DNA of 28,261 nt, from positions 1-28,261 of the forward strand of contig JANNFI010000019.1 of the NCBI GenBank assembly GCA_031379665.1, read 5' to 3'. Position numbers and translations under genes: made by a program. The notes under the pieces were generated by a model, which searched no databases, was not told where the DNA came from, and was given only the letters and a program-made list of their open reading frames with translations. Below, one piece after another: positions 7,051-15,313 of the stretch (positions are counted from its first letter, which is position 1; every line of letters starts with the position of its first letter). The DNA is from SZUA-254 sp031379665. Lineage in GTDB: Bacteria > Bacteroidota > Ignavibacteria > UBA10030 > SZUA-254.

Positions 7051-8211
7051 TCATCCGACCTGCCGCAGTCCGTCGACGATCTTCATCCTGACCGTCCGGG
7101 CAACAGGGACCATCGCCGCGACCACTCCCGCGACGAACGCGGCCACTGCGGCGTAGACGAGGGTCACCGGGTTGACGATGAAGACCGGGAACCATCCGGA
7201 CGGCAGCCCCTGCTCGACCACGGCCGCGACCGGGAAGGTGAGCGCCACGCCGAGGGCGCTGCCGAGACCGGCGATCACCATCGACTCCCCGCCGATGAGG
7301 CCCACGAGGTGGGCGGTGGAAAATCCGAGCGTCTTGAGGACGGCGAATTCACGGAACCGCTCCCTTGCCGTCATGATCATGGTGTTTGACAGCACCAGCA
7401 GAATAATCCCGACGATCACGACCGAGACGAGGTTGATGGCGGTGATGATGGCGCTCGACATCGAGACGAAGCTCTGCTGGAACTCCTTCTCGGTCTGCGT
7501 TTTCGTTTCGGCGGCCGAATTCGCGAACAGGGCGTCGATCTCCGCCGAGATCCGCGCCCGCTCGGTCGCATCGCGGATGTCGATGACGTACCAGCCCACC
7601 CTCCCGGCGCGGGCCGGCTGGGTCTTGATCATCGTCTGATCGAGGTACTCCCAGTTGAAGAGCATCTGCGATTCGTCGGTCCCCTCGTCGCGTCCCTTGT
7701 AGACGCCGACCACCTTCATCTCCCAGTCACCGGGGTAGATGTCGCCCTGCAGAGGGATGATGTCGCCGATTTTCAGGTTGTATTTCTCGGCGATCAGCGC
7801 GCCGATGATAGCGCCGTTGCGCTGTTTCGCAAGTTCGGCGAGGGCCTCGTCCGAGACGATGAACTCGGGGTATACCTTGAAGAACGTTGCGGGATCGACG
7901 GCCAGCCGCGCGAAGAAATTCGTCTCGTCGATGTAGATGCCGGAAAACCAGTTCGCCCACGAGACCGTCTCGATCCCCTGGAGCTTCTCGATCCGCGCCT
8001 TGTAGGCGAGAGGGAGCGGATAGATGAACGATACGGAGTGTACCACGATGAGCCTGTCGGCCGCCGAAGCGGCGACGCCGGCGTTCCACGCCGACACCAC
8101 CGTCTGCATCATGCTAAAGGCGAGCACGGCGATCGTGATGCCGAGGATCGTCAGGAACGTCCGGAGTTTGTGCCGGAGGAGGTTTTTTCGGATGAGTGTG
8201 AGGATGAACAT
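7051..8211 (-). CDS. ABC transporter permease, MacB/FtsX type (first permease)
   Basis: A 386-residue permease with the canonical layout. It has an amphipathic N-terminus and helix (MFILTLIRKNLLRHKLRTFL onward to about residue 38), then a periplasmic core domain of about 210 residues. Three C-terminal helices (about 255-280, 300-330 and 345-375) carry the ERFREFAVLKTLGFS coupling segment and end VRMKIVDGLRQVG. It lies 10 nt after the ATPase gene, with AGGGGG as a possible ribosome site. It probably pairs with the next gene to form the membrane part of a tripartite exporter served by the upstream ATPase and adaptor. Confidence 0.92.
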   Translation of the reverse strand: MFILTLIRKNLLRHKLRTFLTILGITIAVLAFSMMQTVVSAWNAGVAASAADRLIVVHSVSFIYPLPLAYKARIEKLQGIETVSWANWFSGIYIDETNFFARLAVDPATFFKVYPEFIVSDEALAELAKQRNGAIIGALIAEKYNLKIGDIIPLQGDIYPGDWEMKVVGVYKGRDEGTDESQMLFNWEYLDQTMIKTQPARAGRVGWYVIDIRDATERARISAEIDALFANSAAETKTQTEKEFQQSFVSMSSAIITAINLVSVVIVGIILLVLSNTMIMTARERFREFAVLKTLGFSTAHLVGLIGGESMVIAGLGSALGVALTFPVAAVVEQGLPSGWFPVFIVNPVTLVYAAVAAFVAGVVAAMVPVARTVRMKIVDGLRQVG

Positions 8212-8221
8212 GGCCGGCCCC

Positions 8222-8890
8222 CTAGGAGAGTTCGCCTTTGTCGAGATGCCGTATGGTGTGGGCCTTTTCGGCGGCCCTCGGGTCGTGCGTCACCATGATG
8301 ATCGTCTTCTGGAACTCGCGATTGAGCCGCTCGAGGAGGTTCATGATCTCCTCGGCGGAGATCTTGTCGAGGTCTCCCGTCGGCTCGTCGGCGACGAGCA
8401 GGGTGGGATCGGTCCCGATCGCCCGGGCGATCGCCACGCGCGGTTCCTGTCCGCCGGAGAGCTGCCGCGGGTAGTGGTGGACCCGGTCGCCGAGTCCGAC
8501 CACCTTGAGCGCGAATTCCGCGCGTTCCTGCCGTTCCTTCTTCGTCATCTTCGTGAGCAGAAGGGGGAGGGTGACGTTTTCAAGCGCCGTGAGCACCGGC
8601 ATCAGGTTGTAGAACTGGAAGACGAAGCCGACGTTTCGTGAACGCCAGACGGCGAGGGCCGATTCATTCAACGCCGTGACGTCGGTGCCGTCGATGACCA
8701 CCGACCCGCTGGTCGGGCGGTCGATGCCGGCGACGAGATTCAGGATCGTGGTCTTCCCGGACCCCGACGGTCCCATCAGGGCGAGGAATTCCCCCTTCGG
8801 TATGTCGAACGAAATGTTCTTTAGTACCGGGATCTCGAGCGAATCTCTCCAGTACGATTTGGCGATATTATTAATCGATACGAGCGACAT
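8222..8890 (-). CDS. ABC transporter ATP-binding protein, LolD/MacB type
   Basis: ATPase subunit of 222 residues that powers the two adjacent permeases. Walker A is GPSGSGKT (40-47), the Q-loop is FQFYNLMP (91-98), the signature LSGGQ is at 144-148, Walker B LLVADEPTGDLD starts at 164, and the switch His is H202. After the signature, the family's usual Gln is replaced by proline (LSGGQEPRVAIARA, P150). I chose the ATG at 8890 because it gives the standard MSLVSINNIAKSY start and has GGAG upstream. The frame stays open for 45 more codons, but that extension runs into the adaptor gene and is compositionally unlike protein of this family. Confidence 0.95.
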   Translation of the reverse strand: MSLVSINNIAKSYWRDSLEIPVLKNISFDIPKGEFLALMGPSGSGKTTILNLVAGIDRPTSGSVVIDGTDVTALNESALAVWRSRNVGFVFQFYNLMPVLTALENVTLPLLLTKMTKKERQERAEFALKVVGLGDRVHHYPRQLSGGQEPRVAIARAIGTDPTLLVADEPTGDLDKISAEEIMNLLERLNREFQKTIIMVTHDPRAAEKAHTIRHLDKGELS

Positions 8891-8930
8891 CGTGGTGTTC
8901 TCCGTTACGTCGTGTGGGTCCGGGCGGCCG

Positions 8931-10136
8931 TCAGTCCCTGAGGCGGACCTGGCTCCCCGTGGAAAGTTTTTCCGGCGGGCTGATGACGACCTTGGTCCCC
9001 TGGGTGAGCCCTCCGGTGATTTCAATCATCGCGCCGAGTGTTACGCCGGTCCTGACCGGTGTGAGCTTCGCCGTGGTCCCGTCCACGACGAACACGGCTG
9101 GCCCGTCAGCGGTCCTTATCACTGCCCTCGCGTCGACGGCCAACAGGCTCGTAGTGGACGCGGCGGTATCGGCGGGCTCATCGCGGAGGAAATGGGCCTT
9201 CGCCCCCATCTCCGGCAGGACGCGCTCGTCTTTTTCGATGAACCGGATCTTCGTCATCACCGTCGCCTTGGCGCGGTCGGCCGTGGGCACGATCTTGTCG
9301 ACCATCCCCCTGTAGCGGCGCTCAGGATAGGCGTCGAGCGTCAGTTCGACCGGCTGGTGAATCGATACGTTGGTGATGTTCGACTCGGAGACGTCCGCTT
9401 CGACCTGGAGCGATGTCATATCGGCGATGGTCACAACGGCAACGCGGGAGCTTGCCCCGGCGGCGAACGGGGCGACTACCTCGCCGACGTCGGCGTTCTT
9501 GGAGAGCACGGTCCCATCGAACGGGGCGCGGATGTTGGTGTTTTCGAGGGCGACTTCGGCTGATTTCACCGAAGCTTCACGGGACCGGACGACCGCCTTC
9601 ACCGATTGGTACCGCGATCCAGCGGCGTCGAACTCCGCCTGAGAGATGAGGTTGCGGGCGATGAGCGTATCCGATCGTTCGTAGATCCGCCGTGCGTCGA
9701 ATAGCGACGCGGTGGCGACCTCGAGTTCCGCCCTCGCCTGTTCGAGCGACGCTTCCACGTCCTCGCTTTCAATTTTTGCGATGATGTCTCCCTTGCGGAC
9801 CTTGTCCCCCTCCCTGAAATAGAGGGCGATAATCCGTCCGGTGGCTTTCGAAGCGACGGCCGCCTTGCGTTGGGCCACGACGTACCCGCTGGCCGTCAAC
9901 ACGGTCCTGTCCATCGATGGGGAGATGAAAGATGCCGTCGCGATTTCGACAGTTTCCGGCTCCTCGGTAAGCGTGCGGATGAGGAAGAGGGCGCCGAGGA
10001 CGATCACGATGGCGCCCACCGAATAGAGGAGGATCGCCGTCCGGACGCCCGGTTTCGGGGCGCCATGGGCCGGCTGTTCCCGGGTGATTCGTAATTTTGA
10101 GAGGTCCGCCTCTGGCTGATCGGGCATTTCGTTCAT
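8931..10136 (-). CDS. Periplasmic adaptor (membrane fusion protein), MacA/HlyD/RND type
   Basis: Inner-membrane-anchored adaptor of 401 residues that links an inner-membrane pump to an outer-membrane channel. A hydrophobic anchor spans about 33-55. The first lipoyl half-motif with ASGYVVAQRKAAVASKATGR is near 82-101, an alpha-helical hairpin rich in Ala, Glu and Arg covers about 126-198, and the second lipoyl half is NIRAPFDGTVLSKNADVGEVV near 201-221. Beta-barrel and membrane-proximal domains follow. The ATG at 10136 has no Shine-Dalgarno; a second ATG three codons on is possible. The ATPase starts 40 nt downstream. No TolC-like channel gene is in the window. Confidence 0.93.
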   Translation of the reverse strand: MNEMPDQPEADLSKLRITREQPAHGAPKPGVRTAILLYSVGAIVIVLGALFLIRTLTEEPETVEIATASFISPSMDRTVLTASGYVVAQRKAAVASKATGRIIALYFREGDKVRKGDIIAKIESEDVEASLEQARAELEVATASLFDARRIYERSDTLIARNLISQAEFDAAGSRYQSVKAVVRSREASVKSAEVALENTNIRAPFDGTVLSKNADVGEVVAPFAAGASSRVAVVTIADMTSLQVEADVSESNITNVSIHQPVELTLDAYPERRYRGMVDKIVPTADRAKATVMTKIRFIEKDERVLPEMGAKAHFLRDEPADTAASTTSLLAVDARAVIRTADGPAVFVVDGTTAKLTPVRTGVTLGAMIEITGGLTQGTKVVISPPEKLSTGSQVRLRD

Positions 10137-10154
10137 GGCTGCAGAAAAGTCGAA

Positions 10155-10186
10155 CCAAGGTATGAAAAACCCGAAAGGAATCCAAA
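10155..10186 (-). promoter_or_regulatory. Predicted promoter of the exporter operon
   Basis: On the minus strand TTTG (10183-10186), 20 nt, then TACCTTGG (10155-10162) resemble the Bacteroidota -33/-7 pattern. The adaptor start is about 20 nt further on. It lies in the 116-nt divergent spacer shared with tsaD. No convincing promoter for tsaD was found on the plus strand. Confidence 0.45.
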
Positions 10187-10252
10187 TAACGGCAGTTCCG
10201 CGTGCGCACCCTTTTGGAATTCAAGACGAGTTTTCGCTTATTTCCCTTCCGT

Positions 10253-11275
10253 ATGAATGTCCTTGGCATCGAATCATCCTGCGACGAAACCTCCGCGGCC
10301 GTCATCTCCGACGGCCGGCTCCTTTCCAATATCGTCTCGTCCCAGATCGATCACCGCAGGTTCGGCGGCGTCGTGCCGGAACTCGCGTCCCGGATGCACC
10401 TCCGGTTGATCGTTCCGGTGGTGGAGCAGGCTCTTTCGGTTGCCGGGGTGGGACGCGAAGAACTCCATGGGGTGGCGGTGACCTCCGGGCCCGGATTGAT
10501 GGGTTCGCTGATGGTCGGCGTAAATTTCGCGAAATCGCTGGCGTACGGGCTGGGAATTCCCTGCGTCGGCGTCAACCACATGGAGGGGCACATCTACGCG
10601 AATTTCCTTCAAGAGGGTGCCCCCGGGTATCCCTTCGTCTGCCTCACCGTTTCCGGCGGACACACCCAGCTCGTCCTGGTACGAGAGGAATTCCACCACG
10701 CGATCCTCGGAGAGACCCTCGATGACGCCGCCGGCGAGGCGTTCGACAAGGTCGCAAAGATGCTGGGCCTGCCCTTCCCGGGCGGACCGGCGATCGAACG
10801 ACTCGCCCGGGATGGAAATCCCGCATTCGTGACATTTCCACGCTCGATGGCCGCCGACGGGACATTGAATTTCAGTTTCAGCGGCGTCAAGACCGCCGTC
10901 CTCTACTGGCTGAAGGCCCACCCTGCCACGGCGCCAGACGGAGAAAGTGCCGCCGGGAGGAAACTCCTCGCCGACCTCTGCGCCAGCTTCCAGGCCGCCG
11001 TGACCGATGTTCTTGTGTCAAAAACCGTCTCTGCCCGGAATCGTTCGGGCGTCCGCGACGTCGCGGTCGCCGGCGGCGTCTCGGCGAATGGGGAGCTTCG
11101 GCGAAAGATGCAGGCCGCCGCCGGGCGGGAGGGCTTCGTCCTGCACGTCCCGAGGCTGGAATTCTGCACCGATAACGCCGCGATGATCGCCTTCACCGGG
11201 TACCGGAAGTTGGCGGCCGGCGTGTCGTCGCCGTATGCCCTCCAGGCCGATCCGAACCTCGCGATGACGGCGTGA
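10253..11275 (+). CDS. tsaD: tRNA N6-adenosine threonylcarbamoyltransferase TsaD
   Basis: Transfers the threonylcarbamoyl group from threonylcarbamoyl-AMP to A37 of tRNAs that read ANN codons, working with TsaB and TsaE. The 340-residue product is full length, opens MNVLGIESSCDETSAAV, and has the metal-binding HMEGH (H109, H113), SGGHTQL (134-140), the GEAFDKVAKMLGLPFPGGP segment, and near the end AGGVSANGELR and CTDNAAMIA. A GTG at 10202 would add 17 residues, but the ATG at 10253 gives the conserved start and is preferred. There is no obvious Shine-Dalgarno. mltG begins 8 nt after the stop, suggesting co-transcription. Confidence 0.98.
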   Translation: MNVLGIESSCDETSAAVISDGRLLSNIVSSQIDHRRFGGVVPELASRMHLRLIVPVVEQALSVAGVGREELHGVAVTSGPGLMGSLMVGVNFAKSLAYGLGIPCVGVNHMEGHIYANFLQEGAPGYPFVCLTVSGGHTQLVLVREEFHHAILGETLDDAAGEAFDKVAKMLGLPFPGGPAIERLARDGNPAFVTFPRSMAADGTLNFSFSGVKTAVLYWLKAHPATAPDGESAAGRKLLADLCASFQAAVTDVLVSKTVSARNRSGVRDVAVAGGVSANGELRRKMQAAAGREGFVLHVPRLEFCTDNAAMIAFTGYRKLAAGVSSPYALQADPNLAMTA

Positions 11276-11282
11276 CCTGACA

Positions 11283-12419
11283 ATGGTCGCACGACGGAGA
11301 AGGGCAGGCTCGGCAGGCTCGGTAGCTCCGCTTGCCCGCGGACGGCTCGCCTGGTCGCTCGGGGTCGTGCTCGTCCTGGGGCTCGGCGCTCTCTACGTCA
11401 CGCTCTGGGCGCCGAACGGCTTCGACGGAGACCGGATCATCACCGTCTCGAAAGGAGACACCTTTCGACAGATTGAGGACACGCTGGTCACGTCGGGAGT
11501 GGTAAGAAACCGCCTGCTTTTTAATGTTGCCGCCCGGATTCTCGGCTCGACGAGAAGGATGCAAATCGGGCGCTACCGGTTTCGCTCCGGGATGTCCAAC
11601 AGCCGCATCCTCGAGGACCTCGAGTTCGGCAAATCGGTTGAACTCGTCACCCTCGTTGTCCCTGAGGGGATGCGGGCCCGGCGCGTCGCGGCGCTCTACA
11701 GGCGGAACCTCGGGCTGGACACTGCGCTCTTTATGGGGCTCGTCCGGGACACCGCGTTCATCCGCAAGATCGGCATCGACGCCCCCACGCTCGAAGGATA
11801 CCTGTTGCCGAGCACCTATGAATTCTACTGGCAGGAGTCGGAGGAAACCGTGCTCGCGACGATGGCCGGCGCGTTCACCATCTTCTTCGACGACAGCCTC
11901 CGCGCGCGCGCCTCGCGGCACGGGATGAGTGTGCACCAGGTCCAGACGCTCGCTTCGATCATCGAAGGCGAAACATCTGTCGATTCCGAGCGGACTACAA
12001 TCTCCGGCGTGTACTCGAACCGGCTCCGCAAACAGATGCGCCTCCAGGCGGACCCGACCGTGCAATACATCCTTGAAGACGGGCCACGGCGGCTCACGTA
12101 TAGCGACCTCCAGCGTCCGTCCCCCTACAACACCTACAGGAATTCGGGGCTTCCCCCGGGCCCGATCAACAACCCGGGGAGGGCCTCGATCCTTGCGGCG
12201 GTCAACCCGGAGCGGCACGGATACTATTTTTTCGTCGCGAACGGGTCAGGAGGCCACACGTTTTCCAGGACGTACGCCGAGCACCTGCGCGAAGTGCGAA
12301 AATTCCAGCGACGGCGCGCCGCCGCCGCGCGAGCCAGGTTGGAGAATGATACTCTGCCCCCGCCAGCCGCACCGGCGGACAGTCTTGCCAGGGAGGGGGT
12401 GCCGGGCGATGGCCGCTGA
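11283..12419 (+). CDS. mltG: Endolytic murein transglycosylase MltG
   Basis: Inner-membrane lytic transglycosylase that cuts nascent glycan strands and sets their length. The 378-residue protein has a basic N-terminus, one membrane helix (about 23-42), a LysM-like region (about 50-115) with VSKGDTFRQIEDTLV, then the YceG domain. Family motifs are GYLLPSTYEFYW (172-183), LASIIEGE with expected catalytic E228, LQADPTVQYI, SPYNTYRNSGLPPGPINNPG and YYFFVANGSGGHTFSRTYAEH. The C-terminal tail is Arg/Ala- and then Pro/Ala-rich. It overlaps the following lipoprotein gene by 11 nt. Association with tsaD is probably only operonic. Confidence 0.97.
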   Translation: MVARRRRAGSAGSVAPLARGRLAWSLGVVLVLGLGALYVTLWAPNGFDGDRIITVSKGDTFRQIEDTLVTSGVVRNRLLFNVAARILGSTRRMQIGRYRFRSGMSNSRILEDLEFGKSVELVTLVVPEGMRARRVAALYRRNLGLDTALFMGLVRDTAFIRKIGIDAPTLEGYLLPSTYEFYWQESEETVLATMAGAFTIFFDDSLRARASRHGMSVHQVQTLASIIEGETSVDSERTTISGVYSNRLRKQMRLQADPTVQYILEDGPRRLTYSDLQRPSPYNTYRNSGLPPGPINNPGRASILAAVNPERHGYYFFVANGSGGHTFSRTYAEHLREVRKFQRRRAAAARARLENDTLPPPAAPADSLAREGVPGDGR

Positions 12420-14157
12420 ACCTCCCCGCTACGCGATGGCGCGCGGCCTCATCGCCGCACGTTCGCTTTGGATCGCCGTTTTGCTGTGCATCGCCGGTCT
12501 TTGCTGGATCGCCGGGTGCGCGTCCCAGGGCCCGCCGGTCGGAGGCCCCCCCGACAAGGAGCCGCCGGTGGTGGTGCGCTCGTCCCCCGAACCAGGCGCG
12601 CTGCGCTATCGTGAGACGAAGCTGGTTCTGGAATTTTCCGAGGACCTCGACCGGCGGTCGTTTCAGGAATCGGTTTTCCTTTCGCCGTCGCCGGGCGCAC
12701 TACGGTACGATTGGAGTGGGAGCGACGTGGAGATCTCGTTCGCTGAGTCGTTGAAGGCAAATACCACGTACATCCTCACCATCGGTACGGACGCGAAGGA
12801 CTCGAGGACCAACCGGCTTGCCGAGGCGTTCAACCTGGCGTTCTCGACCGGCGAAACTATTGACAGCTGCAGCGTGGAGGGTCGGGTCCACGACTCCGCT
12901 CCCGGCGGGACCATGGTATTCGCCTATGACGTGGGGGAGGGTCGCGGCGATACGCTCAACCCCGCATCGGTTCGACCCGATTACCTGACGCAGACCGGCG
13001 AGGACGGCCGTTTCACGATTCGAAACATGAAGAAGGGCCGGTACCGGCTGATGGCGCTACGCGACGTGTTCAAGAACCAGCTTTACAACATCCAGAACGA
13101 CTCGTACGCCATGGCGTCGGACGATGTTCGGCTCGACGACAGCGTCAGGACGCTCCAGGGGATCGGATTTCGCCTCGCCCTGGAGGATACGCTCCGGCCG
13201 TTTCTCTCCGGTGTCCGGACGAGGGACGGGTCTTCGGTTCTCCTCCGGTTCAACGAAGCGCTGGCTCCGGCGTCGGACTCGTTCGTCGGTTCGATCACCG
13301 ACACGTCGCACGGGACACCCCTCGGTGTACTCGACGTGGCGCAGGCCGACTCGACCGGGCGCGACTACCTCGTCACGACGACGCCGCAGGACTCCGGGGC
13401 CGTGTACCGGCTGGTCCTCGGGCCGTTCACCGATCGGCAGGGCAATCGTTCAGTGTCCCCGGGAATGTCCGGCCTGTTCACGGCGGTCCCCGACCCGGAC
13501 ACGGTCCCGCCGGTGATCACACTCAGCATTCCGCGCGACAGCGTCACCGGGATTCTGCCAGACGACACCGTGCGCATCAGCTTCAACGAACCAGTCGATA
13601 CCGGGTCGTTCACCGGCGGGTTCTCACTGCGTCGTGCCGATCTGTCCGCCATCGTGGGTGCGCTTCGATGGCGCGGGCCGATGATGGCGGAGTTCCTCCC
13701 AGAGCCCGCATTCGCGCCGGGCGAGTGGTACGCACTCTCCGCGCGCCTCGATTCGGTCCGGGACAGGGCGGGGAACGTCCCGCGAGATTCAGTGATCTCC
13801 CGACGGTTCAGGATACGGGAAGAAAAATTGCTTGGGAGCATCGGGGGGGATGTTGTCGCATCGGAAGGCTCGTCCCCCGGGGCGGGGGCGGTTTTCGTCG
13901 AGGCGGAGGGTCCATCCGGGGCCGAGGCGGGGCATCGCCGGGTCAGGGCCGATGCCTCAGGGAAGTTCCTCTTCGACCGGATCCCCGATGGGCTCTACCG
14001 GCTCTGGGCGTTCGTCGACGGGAATGGAAACGGAGTTCACGACAGCGGGATACCCTATCCGCTCCGATTCGCGGAGGAGTTCGGGGTCTATGCCGACACG
14101 CTGAAAGTGAGGCCGAAGTGGCCGATCGAGGGGGTGCGGATCGGGATCGGGAAATGA
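12409..14157 (+). CDS. Ig-like domain lipoprotein (Big_5-type, FCB group)
   Basis: A 582-residue predicted lipoprotein. After a hydrophobic segment (about 16-35) comes a lipobox IAGC with C37 and the run CASQGPPVGGPPDKEPP, typical of large Ig-like lipoproteins in Bacteroidota and relatives. A first Big_5-type domain spans about 52-155 (SSPEPGALRYRETKLVLEFS through STGE). A second bacterial-Ig-like segment is at about 395-495 (VPPVITLSIPRDSV through SRRFRI), and a carboxypeptidase-regulatory or SdrD_B-like fold covers about 500-560 (DASGKFLFDRIPDGLYRLWAFVDGNGNG). Function is unknown, perhaps surface or envelope structure. The ATG at 12409 is favoured by GGGAGGGGG upstream; an ATG at 12436 is possible. 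The frame remains open further upstream only as a shadow of mltG. Confidence 0.88.
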   Translation: MAAEPPRYAMARGLIAARSLWIAVLLCIAGLCWIAGCASQGPPVGGPPDKEPPVVVRSSPEPGALRYRETKLVLEFSEDLDRRSFQESVFLSPSPGALRYDWSGSDVEISFAESLKANTTYILTIGTDAKDSRTNRLAEAFNLAFSTGETIDSCSVEGRVHDSAPGGTMVFAYDVGEGRGDTLNPASVRPDYLTQTGEDGRFTIRNMKKGRYRLMALRDVFKNQLYNIQNDSYAMASDDVRLDDSVRTLQGIGFRLALEDTLRPFLSGVRTRDGSSVLLRFNEALAPASDSFVGSITDTSHGTPLGVLDVAQADSTGRDYLVTTTPQDSGAVYRLVLGPFTDRQGNRSVSPGMSGLFTAVPDPDTVPPVITLSIPRDSVTGILPDDTVRISFNEPVDTGSFTGGFSLRRADLSAIVGALRWRGPMMAEFLPEPAFAPGEWYALSARLDSVRDRAGNVPRDSVISRRFRIREEKLLGSIGGDVVASEGSSPGAGAVFVEAEGPSGAEAGHRRVRADASGKFLFDRIPDGLYRLWAFVDGNGNGVHDSGIPYPLRFAEEFGVYADTLKVRPKWPIEGVRIGIGK

Positions 14158-14172
14158 ATTACCGTCCCGCGC

Positions 14173-14781
14173 TCAGCGGGGCGTTTCGCCGGCGTCGGTG
14201 GAGTCCGGGATGAGGGCGGCGGGTTTCGGGGGCGGGTTACGGACGATCCTGTCGGGGACAATCCAGGCGTCGGGAAATCCCTGTCGGCGCAACCGCTCGA
14301 GCATCTCCCCGGCGGCGAACCGGTCCACGAAATTACCCACGCGGATCTTGTAGTACGGCGCGTGGTAGACCACGTACACCCACTCCTTCGGCAGTTCCCC
14401 CGAGAGTGAATCCCTCAGATTGTTCGCGTCATCAATGTCTCCCGTGATCGACACCTGGACCCTTACACCGGGGATGGAGTCGGGCGACGCGGCCACCGCC
14501 GGGTCAGCGCCGGGGATCACCTCGCCGGACGGCCTGACCAGCGTGTCCTGTTCCCAGGTCTCGACGCCGTAGTCGGCCGGTCGGAAGGACGATTCGGCCT
14601 GGGGGACGTCCCCCGGGAAATCCCCCTTCGCGGAAGTCGCGCCGCGCTGAGCCGGATCAGATCCTCCGCATCCGCCGACGAGCAGGACGAGCAGGACGAG
14701 CGCGGCGCCGGGGAGGCCGAACCGGAAAGATTTCGGAGAGAACATCCGGGAGACTAACCGTGAGACTATCCGAAACATCAT
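14173..14781 (-). CDS. SPOR-domain lipoprotein
   Basis: A 202-residue predicted lipoprotein: hydrophobic segment (about 22-37) and lipobox LVGGC with C38, a low-complexity linker (about 40-103), then a SPOR-like domain (about 105-178, GVRVQVSITG through DAWIVPDRI) containing the YYKIRVGNF strand. SPOR domains bind glycan strands stripped of peptide stems and are common in division and envelope proteins. The ATG at 14781 overlaps the upstream SPOR gene stop as ATGA; a second ATG follows directly at 14778. An earlier ATG at 14802 would lie inside the upstream gene and lengthen the N-terminus without benefit. It converges with the Ig-like lipoprotein gene, leaving only 15 nt between the stops. 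Confidence 0.88.
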   Translation of the reverse strand: MMFRIVSRLVSRMFSPKSFRFGLPGAALVLLVLLVGGCGGSDPAQRGATSAKGDFPGDVPQAESSFRPADYGVETWEQDTLVRPSGEVIPGADPAVAASPDSIPGVRVQVSITGDIDDANNLRDSLSGELPKEWVYVVYHAPYYKIRVGNFVDRFAAGEMLERLRRQGFPDAWIVPDRIVRNPPPKPAALIPDSTDAGETPR

Positions 14782-15173
14782 TTGGCCAGTTCGGAGACCC
14801 ACGCGTCGCGGTAATCGTCGGGGTACTGCCTCACGATCGTATCGCGAAAGGCCCGGGCCAGGTCTTTCGTGTCGAAGACGCCGAGCATCACCTTGTAGAG
14901 CCCGTCGGCGTCGTTGACGACCGTGTAAACTTCCTTTGAGAAGCGCGACTTTGTCACTGAGGCGATATTTTCCGCCCCCTCACTCGACTGGAACGCGCCC
15001 AGTTGGACTGTGAATTTCCCGGGGGGAAAGTCAGGGGTGGTTTGCGCGTCCAGCGACCCCGAAGGTGGGGCTCCGGTGGAATTGGACGGATTCGAGCCGT
15101 CCGTGCTGCCGCCCGAGCCGGAGCAGCCGGCCAGGACAAGCATCGTGAGCGCCATCGTGAACATCATCTTCAT
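14778..15173 (-). CDS. Small SPOR-domain lipoprotein
   Basis: A 131-residue predicted lipoprotein with a short signal sequence, lipobox LAGC at C17, a Gly/Ser/Asn-rich linker (18-48) and a SPOR domain (about 52-130) that includes KFTVQLGAFQSSEGA and LYKVMLGVFDTKDLARAF. AGGAAAGGA precedes the ATG. It is the promoter-proximal member of a two-gene unit with the next SPOR lipoprotein. The two have similar architecture but different lengths and linkers, which fits an old duplication or functional pairing. It is transcribed divergently from the PorV/PorQ-family gene. Confidence 0.9.
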   Translation of the reverse strand: MKMMFTMALTMLVLAGCSGSGGSTDGSNPSNSTGAPPSGSLDAQTTPDFPPGKFTVQLGAFQSSEGAENIASVTKSRFSKEVYTVVNDADGLYKVMLGVFDTKDLARAFRDTIVRQYPDDYRDAWVSELAK

Positions 15174-15202
15174 CGGGGTGGTCCTTTCCTGATTTGGAGG
15201 GA

Positions 15203-15231
15203 AGTATACGAACGCCGATCAAGAAAATCAA
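15203..15231 (-). promoter_or_regulatory. Predicted promoter of the SPOR lipoprotein pair
   Basis: On the minus strand TTGATT (15226-15231), exactly 17 nt, then TATACT (15203-15208) form a good sigma-70-type promoter. The start codon lies about 30 nt downstream, preceded by AGGAAAGGA. Confidence 0.55.
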
Positions 15232-15248
15232 GCCGGCCGTCGATGACG

Positions 15249-15277
15249 TTGCCTTTTATTCGTCGAATGCCTAGATT
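15249..15277 (+). promoter_or_regulatory. Predicted promoter of the PorV/PorQ-family gene
   Basis: TTGCCT (15249-15254), 17 nt, then TAGATT (15272-15277). The same spacing and -10 sequence occur before the phosphohexomutase gene at 24411-24439. The start codon is 37 nt downstream, with GGAG in between. Confidence 0.4.
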
Positions 15278-15313
15278 ACACACCACTGTTCGAAGCCCGG
15301 AGACGGTACCACA

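Noticed and set aside
8891..9025. 45-codon N-terminal extension of the ABC ATPase.
   Set aside because: It overlaps the adaptor gene end and is Arg/Ser/Pro-rich. The ATG at 8890 has a ribosome site and gives the family start.
14158..14180. CCCGC/GCGGG stem between the Ig-like and SPOR genes as a bidirectional terminator.
   Set aside because: It is only a 5-bp stem, reaches into the SPOR coding end and has no U-tract. It is too weak to annotate.
14686..14702. Nine-nt repeat (gacgagcag) as a mobile or regulatory repeat.
   Set aside because: It lies in the signal sequence of the SPOR lipoprotein and simply encodes repeated Leu/Val residues.
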